Source: an uncultured Muribaculaceae bacterium
GTDB lineage: Bacteria > Bacteroidota > Bacteroidia > Bacteroidales > Muribaculaceae
DNA length: 64,000 nt
Reading direction: 5' to 3'
Assembly: GCA_910584055.1 (NCBI GenBank)
Contig: CAJTZS010000002.1
Coordinates: 91,200 to 155,199 of the forward strand
The translations under genes and the position numbers were made by a program. The notes under the pieces were generated by a model that made no database searches, was not told the origin of the DNA, and saw nothing but the letters and a program-made list of their open reading frames with translations. Shown piece by piece: positions 42,684-50,737 of the stretch (position 1 is its first letter; the number at the start of each line of letters is the position of its first letter).

Positions 42684-44675
42684 ATGACAGAAGAAGTTGA
42701 CGGGATATTAAAAGAAAATAGCCGCAGATTGAATAATATAAGCATGATTTTTGACCCGATATCAGGGAGAGGGTCGGTTGGAGAGAGGTTTGAAAGCATC
42801 ACCCCGGGTAAAGGAGGCGGAAAAGTATGGCTTCCCTTGTCGATGAAGGGGTTAAAACTCACATCGGCAAATTATGACCGGTTGAGATGCCTGCACGATT
42901 TCCCCTTTTGGGCGGCAAAATATGTATTCATAAAGAAGAAAGGAGGGGGCGACGACGTCCCCTTCGTGCTGAACCGTCCGCAACGCAAGTTCGTGGAACG
43001 TCTCGAGAAGATACGGCTATCCGGAAAGCCCATACGCCTTATCCTTCTAAAGGCCAGGCAATGGGGAGGATCAACCTGCTCTCAATTATACATGGCGTGG
43101 CTGCAGCTTATACATGAAACCAGCCTGAATTCGCTTATAATAGCGCATCAGGGTGTCGGTTCAGACGAGATCAAGGATATGTTCGACAGGATGATCGCCT
43201 CCTACCCGGACAATATGCTTGCCGACACCGTAGGCGAGAAAAAGAAAGGGAAAGAGAAAAAGGGCAAGAAAATGGAGCGTGTCGGACGCTCAGGCGCGAT
43301 ATTTCGCGTCCCGACCCGCAACTGCAAGATAAAGATAGGCACTGCGGAGAGGCCGGATTCCTGCCGGGGCGGCGACTACAACCTGGTTCATTGCTCGGAA
43401 GTGGGAATATGGAAGAAAACGGATGGAAAATCCCCCGAAGATATCCTCCGCTCCGCATGCTCGGGCGTGCTATACAATCCCATGACTATGATAGTCTATG
43501 AATCTACAGCCAACGGCACAGGTAATTTCTTCCATCGGGAATATGAAGCCGCCAAACGGGGAATCTCGCAGTTCGAATCTCTCTTTATCTCCTGGTTCGA
43601 CATCGACCTCTATTCCATCTCCTTTTCATCTGAAAAGGAAAAGAGGGAGTTTGCCGAACGTCTTGCCGAGGGGAAGGGGAATGAAGCCGCACAATCAGAA
43701 AGGGCGCAGCCGGGAACATATTTATGGTGGCTCTGGAATCAGGGAGCAACCCTCGAAGCTATAAACTGGTATATCGCAGAAAGGTCGAAATATTCCGAAC
43801 ATGCCCTGATGGCAGCGGAATATCCGAGCGACGACGTTGAAGCGTTCGTGCATTCTGGAGCCCGTGTTTTCGATAAATATAAGGTGGAGGCATTGCGCGA
43901 AGGCTGCAAGACGGCTCCCCATAAAGGTGAGATTGATGACAATGGCTATATGCCGCTTTCATCAGGAGGGTGGAATATCTGGAAATTCCCCGATGAAACC
44001 GGAGGAAAGATGGAAAGCCGGTACGTTGCAGTAGTGGATGTGGGAGGACGTTCGGCAAAGGCCGACTGGAGTGTAATCGTGGTTTTCGACAGGCTACCGT
44101 TGGCGTTCGGAGAGCTTCCGGAGGTTGTGGCGCAATGGCGAGGCCATACGGACTTCGATATCCTCACGGAGCGTGCCGCCGTTGCATCACGCTATTACCG
44201 GGACGCGCTGTTGGTGATAGAAAGCAACACACTTGAAACTCACGACCGCGACCGCGATACGGACGGGGACCTGTCTTCTTTCATACTCAACCGGCTCAGG
44301 GACTCCTATCCTAACCTTTATGCACGGCCACGCAGTGAGGAAGCTGTGGTTCGGGGAATGCCGGCTCGTTATGGTTTCCATACCAATATCGCCACAAAGC
44401 CGATGATTATAGCCACGCTGGTGAAGGTGATCCGTGAAGGGTTGTATGTCGAACGCGACCAGGCTTGTCTTGACGAATACCTCAGCTATGAACGGCGGCA
44501 AAACGGAAGCTATGGAGCGATAGCCGGTTGTCATGACGACCTGCTGATGACACGTGCGATAGGACTCCACATCATCTACCACGAACTCGACATTCCTGCG
44601 CGACCGTTGCCGGACTTTCAACCATACGGCACATCCTCAAGAAGGACAAAACCGAGATCCCTTGCCTGCTGGTAG
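42684..44675 (+). CDS. terL: Phage terminase large subunit
   Basis: 663 residues. The ATPase half has LRLILLKARQWGGSTCSQLYMAW-type Walker A (KARQWGGST near residue 117). Further on YNLVHCSEVGIWKK corresponds to the acidic Walker B/'SE' motif of terminases, and MTMIVYESTANGTGNFFH resembles motif III. The RNase-H-like nuclease half has AVVDVGGRSAKADWSVIVVFD, LLVIESNTLE and the final GCHDDLLMTRAIGLH acidic site. Every expected catalytic position seems intact and the frame is unbroken. The enzyme would cut and pump DNA into capsids. It is the last gene of the cassette; the next gene is a host HAD phosphatase. Confidence 0.88.
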   Translation: MTEEVDGILKENSRRLNNISMIFDPISGRGSVGERFESITPGKGGGKVWLPLSMKGLKLTSANYDRLRCLHDFPFWAAKYVFIKKKGGGDDVPFVLNRPQRKFVERLEKIRLSGKPIRLILLKARQWGGSTCSQLYMAWLQLIHETSLNSLIIAHQGVGSDEIKDMFDRMIASYPDNMLADTVGEKKKGKEKKGKKMERVGRSGAIFRVPTRNCKIKIGTAERPDSCRGGDYNLVHCSEVGIWKKTDGKSPEDILRSACSGVLYNPMTMIVYESTANGTGNFFHREYEAAKRGISQFESLFISWFDIDLYSISFSSEKEKREFAERLAEGKGNEAAQSERAQPGTYLWWLWNQGATLEAINWYIAERSKYSEHALMAAEYPSDDVEAFVHSGARVFDKYKVEALREGCKTAPHKGEIDDNGYMPLSSGGWNIWKFPDETGGKMESRYVAVVDVGGRSAKADWSVIVVFDRLPLAFGELPEVVAQWRGHTDFDILTERAAVASRYYRDALLVIESNTLETHDRDRDTDGDLSSFILNRLRDSYPNLYARPRSEEAVVRGMPARYGFHTNIATKPMIIATLVKVIREGLYVERDQACLDEYLSYERRQNGSYGAIAGCHDDLLMTRAIGLHIIYHELDIPARPLPDFQPYGTSSRRTKPRSLACW

Positions 44676-44708
44676 CACACTAAACATTAAAAACGCCGTT
44701 ATAAAGGT

Positions 44709-45398
44709 ATGGAAAATATCTTATCAGGAAAGAGCACGGCCCTTATCGACATGGACGGTGTGATCTACGACTCAATGAAATTTCACGCCGAGGCGTTCAG
44801 ACGCCTGTTCAAAGAGGAAGGCGTGCCGGGCAATCCGGAAGACGTGTATCTGTACGAGGGCATGCGGGGTACAGATCTTGTGAATATGCTATATGTGCGG
44901 GCATTCGGCCATGGAGTTTCCGAAGAGCGGGCTCATGAGCTATATGAGCTTAAAAGCAAATATTTCTATGAAATCGGGCGCAATGAACCGATGGAGGGGG
45001 CGGACAGGATGCTTGACGCCCTCAAACAGCATGGTCTTCGCCGAATTCTCGTCACAGGCTCATCACAGGCAAAGCTCCTTGACGGAGTAAACCGCGATTA
45101 CCCCGGTGCTTTTCTACCCGGAGACAGGGTGACCGCCCTTGACGTTGTCAACGGCAAACCTGACCCGGAGCCATATCTCAAAGGATTGTCCATTGCCGGT
45201 GTGCCGCCGGAAAAAGCGATAGTGATAGAGAACGCGCCGTTGGGTGTACGCGCCGGCAAAGCGGCAGGTGTCTTTACAGTAGCCGTGACAACCGGCCCGA
45301 TACCGCGCGAGGCCTTCGAACAGGAAGGGGCTGACATCATCTTCCCGTCCATGCCGGCGTTTGCCGATTATCTATCCTCCCTTCCATTGGAAAAATGA
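44709..45398 (+). CDS. HAD-superfamily phosphatase (beta-phosphoglucomutase-like)
   Basis: 229 residues. Motif I is ALIDMDGVIYDSMKFHAEAF (D14, D16), motif II is ILVTGSSQ, and motif III/IV lies in KPDPEPYLKGLSIAGVPPEKAIVIENAPLGVRAGKAAGV. The helical cap follows motif I, as in beta-PGM and sugar-phosphate phosphatases. Its stop overlaps the aroB start (ATGA), so the two are coupled, though no metabolic link is obvious. Confidence 0.9.
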   Translation: MENILSGKSTALIDMDGVIYDSMKFHAEAFRRLFKEEGVPGNPEDVYLYEGMRGTDLVNMLYVRAFGHGVSEERAHELYELKSKYFYEIGRNEPMEGADRMLDALKQHGLRRILVTGSSQAKLLDGVNRDYPGAFLPGDRVTALDVVNGKPDPEPYLKGLSIAGVPPEKAIVIENAPLGVRAGKAAGVFTVAVTTGPIPREAFEQEGADIIFPSMPAFADYLSSLPLEK

Positions 45399-46447
45399 GA
45401 ATAGCGCACACCGGGAATCTCGCTGAAACACTTGCTGCCATTATCCGGGATATCCCCCATCACGGCCTTTTCCTTCTCACCGACAGCAACGTGAATAGAG
45501 ATGTATTTCCCATTATCAAGGATGCTTTCGCGAATGAGGATGCAAAAGTGATAGAAATCGAAGCGGGCGAAGAGAACAAAAATCTCGACTCGCTCGCCAA
45601 GGTGTGGCGCGGACTATCGGAGCATGGTGCTACACGGAATTCACTGTTGATTAATCTTGGCGGGGGCGTTGTCACTGACCTTGGTGGATTTGCCGCCTCT
45701 ACCTTCAAGCGCGGAATCCGTTTCATCAATGTCCCCACGACCGTGCTTGGAGCTGTAGATGCGGCTGTGGGAGGAAAAACCGGGATTGACTTCGTAGGCT
45801 TAAAAAATGAGGTAGGGGCTTTCGCAAACCCAGAAGCCGTTGTCATATCATCGGAACCGCTCGCCACGCTCCCACGCGAAGAAATTATTTCCGGCTTCGG
45901 AGAAATTGTGAAGACCGCCATGATTTCATCCGACTGCCTTTATCACGACATACTCGATGACAACATCCTTTCCGATATGTCACGCCTTCAACATGCCATG
46001 ACTGAATGCGTAAGGTTCAAGGTCCACATAACCGAAGAGGACCCGCATGAATCCGGCCTACGTAAAATCCTGAATTTCGGGCACACCGCCGGACACGCTT
46101 TCGAATCGCTTATGCTCGGCAGAGAAAAGCCGTCGAGCCACGGCAACGCTGTTGCCAACGGGATATTGATAGCATTGATTCTCAGTCACATGATTCTCAA
46201 TCTCCCTTCGGAACAGATTTATCTCTATAACGACCGCGTATTGCGCCGCTACTTCTCCCCCATCCCTTTCTCCTGCAAGGATTATGACAGACTGGCGGAA
46301 ATTATCGGTCATGACAAAAAAAATCCCTCCCGCACTGATTGGAAATTTGTTTTGCTCAGTGCAGTTGGTACCCCGGTTCGCGATATTACCGTCAGCAAGG
46401 AGGATTTCTTCACCGCCCTCGACATTTACTGCGACATTTCGCTTTAG
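45395..46447 (+). CDS. aroB: 3-dehydroquinate synthase
   Basis: 350 residues. Converts DAHP to 3-dehydroquinate, step two of the shikimate pathway; needs NAD and zinc. Seen are LINLGGGVVTDLGGFAASTFKRGIRFINVPTTVLGAVDAAVGGKTGID, EIISGFGEIVKTAMI, the metal ligands in EEDPHESGLRKILNFGHTAGHAFES (HTAGH) and SHGNAVANGIL. Length is normal. A terminator overlaps its stop codon. Confidence 0.95.
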   Translation: MRIAHTGNLAETLAAIIRDIPHHGLFLLTDSNVNRDVFPIIKDAFANEDAKVIEIEAGEENKNLDSLAKVWRGLSEHGATRNSLLINLGGGVVTDLGGFAASTFKRGIRFINVPTTVLGAVDAAVGGKTGIDFVGLKNEVGAFANPEAVVISSEPLATLPREEIISGFGEIVKTAMISSDCLYHDILDDNILSDMSRLQHAMTECVRFKVHITEEDPHESGLRKILNFGHTAGHAFESLMLGREKPSSHGNAVANGILIALILSHMILNLPSEQIYLYNDRVLRRYFSPIPFSCKDYDRLAEIIGHDKKNPSRTDWKFVLLSAVGTPVRDITVSKEDFFTALDIYCDISL

Positions 46448-46477
46448 CGGAATCCGCTCGCCGCTAAATTTTTTTTT
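46443..46477 (+). terminator. Rho-independent terminator overlapping the aroB stop
   Basis: TTTAGCGG / CCGCTAAA stem with a 10-base loop and nine T. The stem's left arm contains the stop codon TAG. Confidence 0.8.
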
Positions 46478-46594
46478 CATCAACTTGAACCATTTTTTAA
46501 GTCGCGATGTTATAATATCGTAAAAAGAAAAGAATTTTACACTGCTATAAGCGTTCTGAAAAAGTTGTTATTGTTGTTTTAATTGAAGAAATTC

Positions 46595-46622
46595 GGTCGA
46601 CGTGAGTCGACCTTTTTCTTTT
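46595..46622 (+). terminator. Second hairpin terminator before the WYL regulator
   Basis: GGTCGAC-GTGA-GTCGACC followed by TTTTTCTTTTT. It may end a short transcript or protect the next promoter from read-through. Confidence 0.75.
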
Positions 46623-46637
46623 TCCACCATTTTTTAT

Positions 46638-46645
46638 TACTTTTG
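46638..46645 (+). promoter_or_regulatory. -7 element directly before the WYL regulator ATG (leaderless candidate)
   Basis: TACTTTTG ends four bases before the ATG at 46650, so a transcript from it would lack a leader. No -33 TTG is visible. Confidence 0.45.
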
Positions 46646-46649
46646 CATT

Positions 46650-47558
46650 ATGGCTCGCGATTTAATAAGCAGATATGTATGGATAGTCGATACCCTCAAC
46701 CGCTACGGCAAGCTCACGCGGGAGGAAATCGACCGGCTGTGGCTGCGGTCTCATCTGAGCGACGGCAACCCCATACCCCCTCGCACATTTTTCCACTACC
46801 GCCGCGCCATCGAGGAAAATTTCCATATCGACATACTCTGCAACCGCAATGGCGAATATTATATCGACCACGGAGACGATGACCGGAACCGGTTGCTCAC
46901 AAACTGGCTACTCGATTCTTATGCCGTGAACAATGCAATGAAGGAGAGCCACGCAGCATCCGACAGAGTGCTTGTGGAAGACGTTCCATCCGCCAGGGAA
47001 TACCTCCCGACCGTGCTGGAAGCTATCGGGGCTTCCGAGAAAATCCGCTTCACCTATGCCGGCTTCAACCGCTCCCGACCTGAAACAGACATCGTGTTTC
47101 ACCCATATTTCGTGAAGCGCTATAAGCAGAGGTGGTATATGGTGGGATTGCGTGAGAAGACAGCCGACATACGCACTTACGCCCTCGACCGGGTAAAGGA
47201 GATGAAACTCGTGAGCAGCAATTTCACAATGCCTCAGGACCTCGACCCGGCTCAGTTCTTCGACAATATCATAGGTATAACCCTATCAAAGGCCGCGGTC
47301 AGAATAGTGAAGATCCGCACCACCCCGCAACAGGCGAAATACTTCCGTGCGTTGCCACTACACCAATCCCAACAGGAGGAGATTCATGACCAATATTCCA
47401 TATTTACATATCGCCTCAAGCTCAACTACGAGCTTGTGCACGAACTCCTCAGCTATGGAGCGGGGGTGACGGTGCTTGCCCCCAAGGAACTGCGGGTGAT
47501 GATAACCGAGGAGTTGCGCCTTACCCTCTCCCATTACAACGAAATCAACAAAATATGA
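46650..47558 (+). CDS. WYL-domain transcriptional regulator
   Basis: 302 residues from the ATG at 46650 (MARDLISRYVWIVDTLNRYGKLTREEIDRLW); a TTG 16 codons upstream would be inside the terminator. The N-terminal 60 residues form a wHTH-like region, and residues about 130-220 carry the WYL core (IRFTYAGFNRSRPETDIVFHPYFVKRYKQRWYMVGLREKTADIRTYALDRVKEM). A WCX-type end follows. Such proteins sense a ligand, often nucleic acid-derived. Its stop overlaps the start of the nucleotidyltransferase gene (ATGA). Confidence 0.88.
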   Translation: MARDLISRYVWIVDTLNRYGKLTREEIDRLWLRSHLSDGNPIPPRTFFHYRRAIEENFHIDILCNRNGEYYIDHGDDDRNRLLTNWLLDSYAVNNAMKESHAASDRVLVEDVPSAREYLPTVLEAIGASEKIRFTYAGFNRSRPETDIVFHPYFVKRYKQRWYMVGLREKTADIRTYALDRVKEMKLVSSNFTMPQDLDPAQFFDNIIGITLSKAAVRIVKIRTTPQQAKYFRALPLHQSQQEEIHDQYSIFTYRLKLNYELVHELLSYGAGVTVLAPKELRVMITEELRLTLSHYNEINKI

Positions 47559-48610
47559 CCCAAGAATCTATCAGGCCCCATATAATCCCTGTCACTGCCA
47601 CAGTGAAGAACGCGCTCGATGTGCTCGACACCCTGTCGGGAAGCATCATGCTGCTGTTTGCAGTGGATGAAGGGAATTGCCTTCGGGGCACGGTCAGCGG
47701 AGGGGACATCCGCCGCGCACTCCTGCGCGGAGTTACGCTTTCCTCCCCGCTTTCGGAAGCGATGAACACCCGTTTCACGGCAATTGAGACCGGTGAAGAC
47801 CCCGTAAAGAAGGTTGCTGACGGTAAAAGGCGTCACCTGCGCCTGATTCCCGTCACCGACAACGGCATAATAACCGATATCCTCAACCTTGACCGGCTTA
47901 AGGCCCTTCTTCCCATCGATGTGGTGATGATGGCCGGGGGGAAAGGAGAAAGGCTGCGGCCACTGACATTCAACACACCCAAGCCTCTGCTTGAAGTGGG
48001 AGGGAAACCGATTATCGACCGGAACATAGAGATTATGGAAGATTATGGGGTCAACGATATTTTCGTAACGGTCAATTACCTGCATGAGAAAATCGAAGGC
48101 CATTTCCTTCACCGCAATTCCGAGCTGCCGGGACCGCACGCCAATGTGAAATGCGTGCTGGAGCCCAAACGGCTCGGCACGCTCGGCAGCCTCTCGTTGG
48201 TAGAGGGGTTGCGTCACGATAATATACTGGTGATGAATTCCGACATCCTCACGTCGATAGATTTCGAAAAGATGTGGCGGCATCACACGAAATCGGGAGC
48301 GGATTTGACAATGGGCGCAGTGCCCTACTCCATCTCCGTCCCGTTCGCCATAATGCGCACGGAAGGCACGAGGGTGACCGGTCTGGAAGAGAAACCGACC
48401 TACAACTATTTTGCCAACGGCGGCGTTTATATGATGCGTAGGGAGCTTCTCGACAGAATTCCCAAAGGGGAATACCTTGACGCGCCGGATTTCATCAAAT
48501 CATTGATTACCGACGGATTCCGCATTGAATCCTTCCCCATCGAAGGCCGCTGGATCGACATCGGCTCCCCCGATGACTACCGCGCCGCCAACGAGCTTCT
48601 CTCCCATTAA
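47555..48610 (+). CDS. CBS-domain sugar-phosphate nucleotidyltransferase
   Basis: 351 residues. The first ~120 residues form a CBS pair (LLFAVDEGNCLRGTVSGGDIRRALLRGV; LIPVTDNGIITDIL). The rest is an NTP-transferase: DVVMMAGGKGERLRPLTFNTPKPLLEVGGKPIIDRNIEIM, ILVMNSDILTSID and FIKSLITDGFRIESFPIEGRWIDIGSPDDY. This is the PtmE/GmhD-like architecture used to activate sugars for LPS or sialic-acid-like residues; the sugar is not predictable. Coupled to the WYL gene by ATGA. Confidence 0.88.
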   Translation: MTQESIRPHIIPVTATVKNALDVLDTLSGSIMLLFAVDEGNCLRGTVSGGDIRRALLRGVTLSSPLSEAMNTRFTAIETGEDPVKKVADGKRRHLRLIPVTDNGIITDILNLDRLKALLPIDVVMMAGGKGERLRPLTFNTPKPLLEVGGKPIIDRNIEIMEDYGVNDIFVTVNYLHEKIEGHFLHRNSELPGPHANVKCVLEPKRLGTLGSLSLVEGLRHDNILVMNSDILTSIDFEKMWRHHTKSGADLTMGAVPYSISVPFAIMRTEGTRVTGLEEKPTYNYFANGGVYMMRRELLDRIPKGEYLDAPDFIKSLITDGFRIESFPIEGRWIDIGSPDDYRAANELLSH

Positions 48611-48640
48611 ACATTAAACATTACACATTACCCATTATCT
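48607..48640. repeat. TTAAACATT word-repeat spacer
   Basis: ATTAAACATTAAACATTACA words fill the gap to the obgE GTG start. Confidence 0.6.
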
Positions 48641-48643
48641 CCC

Positions 48644-49816
48644 GTGTCAGAATCAAACTTCATAGATTACGTGAAAATCCTTTGCCGCAGCGGCAAAGGA
48701 GGCGCAGGCTCCCGCCATTTCCATAGAGCGAAATATATACCAAAGGGTGGTCCCGACGGCGGCGACGGCGGTCGCGGCGGACATATCATCCTCCGGGGCA
48801 ACCGTCACATGTGGACCCTCCTCCCGCTGCGCTATAGGCGGCATGTCTTCGCCACCAACGGTCAGAGCGGCGGCGAAAACCGATCCACCGGCAAAGACGG
48901 GGAGGACCAGATTATCGAAGTGCCGATAGGCACCACGGTCTTTGACGCAGAAAGCGGTGATTTCCTTTGCGAAGTTACTGAAGACGGCGAAGAAATCAAG
49001 CTTCTCCGAGGCGGTAAAGGTGGTCTCGGCAACTGGCATTTCGCCACCGCCACCAACCGCGCCCCAAGATATGCACAACCCGGACAGCCGGCTATCGAGA
49101 AGGCTGTGGTGTTGGAGCTAAAGCTTCTCGGCGACGTCGGACTCGTAGGTTTCCCGAATGCCGGAAAATCAACGCTGCTCTCGGCAATATCGGCTGCCAA
49201 ACCGAAAATCGCCGATTATCCCTTCACCACCATGGAACCGAGCCTCGGAATCGTGGACTATCGCGGCGACAAATCGTTTGTGATGGCTGACATTCCGGGA
49301 ATCATCGAGGGTGCCAGCGAAGGTAAAGGACTCGGGCTCCGTTTCCTGCGGCATATCGAAAGGAACGCCGTGCTACTCTTTATGGTGCCCGCTGATTCAG
49401 ACGACATTCGCAAAGACTACGAGATACTCCTGAAGGAACTGAAGGAATTCAATCCCGAACTTGCAGACAAGAGCCGCGTGCTTGCGATATCAAAATCCGA
49501 CATGCTCGACGATGAGTTGCGCGAAGAGCTTGCCAAGGAGCTGCCCGAAGGCATACCGACAGTGTTTATATCGGCAGTGACCGGACAGGGGCTGACAGAG
49601 CTTAAAGACCTCTTGTGGAGAGAGATTAACTCGGAAGACAACAAGAATAATTTCACCATCACGCATCGCAAGCTCGACACCCGTCACCGCGTGCAGGAGG
49701 AGGATGATTTCATCTTCGAGCAGGAAGAGCCGGAAGAGGATGATTTCTCCAATATGACAGACGAAGACTGGAACGAAGAATTCTGGGATGAGGAATCCAC
49801 TGTGAATCCGGAATAA
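48644..49816 (+). CDS. obgE: GTPase ObgE/CgtA
   Basis: 390 residues, GTG start. The glycine-rich Obg fold (CRSGKGGAGSRHFHRAKYIPKGGPDGGDGGRGGHIILRGN) occupies residues 1-160. The G domain follows with GFPNAGKSTLLSAIS (G1, near residue 168), DIPGIIEGASEGKGLG (G3) and AISKSDML (G4-like SKSD). The C-terminus is a long acidic tail (EEDDFIFEQEEPEEDD). It acts in 50S ribosome assembly and the stringent response. The acyltransferase gene starts 17 bases later. Confidence 0.96.
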   Translation: MSESNFIDYVKILCRSGKGGAGSRHFHRAKYIPKGGPDGGDGGRGGHIILRGNRHMWTLLPLRYRRHVFATNGQSGGENRSTGKDGEDQIIEVPIGTTVFDAESGDFLCEVTEDGEEIKLLRGGKGGLGNWHFATATNRAPRYAQPGQPAIEKAVVLELKLLGDVGLVGFPNAGKSTLLSAISAAKPKIADYPFTTMEPSLGIVDYRGDKSFVMADIPGIIEGASEGKGLGLRFLRHIERNAVLLFMVPADSDDIRKDYEILLKELKEFNPELADKSRVLAISKSDMLDDELREELAKELPEGIPTVFISAVTGQGLTELKDLLWREINSEDNKNNFTITHRKLDTRHRVQEEDDFIFEQEEPEEDDFSNMTDEDWNEEFWDEESTVNPE

Positions 49817-49833
49817 GGAGCTGTTTAAAAACA

Positions 49834-50658
49834 ATGGAATTATTGAAAATCGATCTAACCGGCATCTTGCGTTCCCGCATCGGCGGCTGGAAAGGGAAAC
49901 TTATCCCCGGCTTTATGCTGAAAAGTCTGGAACGCCTGATACGCCAGGACGAACTTAACGAAGCCCTGGAGGCTACATATCCGAAAGAGGGGACAGAATT
50001 CGCCGAGGCCATTTATAAACATTTCGACGTTACCCTGCACGTGGAAGGTATGGAGAATATTCCTGTCGGCGGGCGTTTCATTTTCGCCTCCAACCATCCA
50101 TTAGGCGGACTTGACGGCATCGGACTTATCGCAATCCTCGGCAGGAAATATGGAGACGAAGGAATTCGCTTCCTCGTCAACGACATGCTGATGAATGTGG
50201 AGCCGTTGCGTCCCGTCTTTCTGCCGATCAACAAATATGGCTCTCAGGGGCGCGAAGCTGCCCGTGCCATCAACGAAGCATACGCCTCCGACCGCCAGAT
50301 ACTAATCTTCCCCGCCGGCCTTTGCTCCCGTCTGGGCGATGACGGCGAAATCCGCGACCTCAAATGGAATAAATCATTCATCTCCAAAGCCGTTGAGTAT
50401 AAACGCGACATTATCCCCGTGCATTTCATAGGTGAAAACTCGCCGCGCTTCTACAAGACGGCACGCCGCCGCAAGAAGCTTGGATTAAAAATCAACATCG
50501 AGCAGGCGCTCCTCCCCTCGGAACTCTGCAAAGCCCGCGGAAAGGAGTTCCGTGTAATCTTCGGCAAACCCATCCCCTGGCAATCCCACATTTTCGCCGG
50601 AAAATCCCAGACAGCCGTTGCCGCCGACATCAAATCCGTCGTCTACTCCCTTCCTTGA
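49834..50658 (+). CDS. Lysophospholipid acyltransferase family protein (PlsC-like)
   Basis: 274 residues. The acyltransferase box is a variant, FASNHPLGGLDGIGLIAIL, with H-x5-D instead of H-x4-D. It is followed by FLPINKYGSQGREAARAINEAYASDRQILIFPAGLCSRLGDDGEIRDLKWNKSFISKAVEY, which holds the FPxG-type substrate motif. Enzymes of this hemolysin-like branch acylate glycerophospholipids or ornithine/glycine lipids at the membrane; which lipid is not clear. Confidence 0.85.
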   Translation: MELLKIDLTGILRSRIGGWKGKLIPGFMLKSLERLIRQDELNEALEATYPKEGTEFAEAIYKHFDVTLHVEGMENIPVGGRFIFASNHPLGGLDGIGLIAILGRKYGDEGIRFLVNDMLMNVEPLRPVFLPINKYGSQGREAARAINEAYASDRQILIFPAGLCSRLGDDGEIRDLKWNKSFISKAVEYKRDIIPVHFIGENSPRFYKTARRRKKLGLKINIEQALLPSELCKARGKEFRVIFGKPIPWQSHIFAGKSQTAVAADIKSVVYSLP

Positions 50659-50737
50659 TACGATAATAAGACGTGGTGTTTATAAGAGCTTGTAATGCCT
50701 AAGACCAACTCGCATCAACTCTAAGTTTTTCAAGGAC

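Noticed and set aside
38950..44720. Search for att-type direct repeats or a tRNA target flanking the phage cassette
   Set aside because: No matching direct repeats or tRNA were found by eye, so no integration site is reported.
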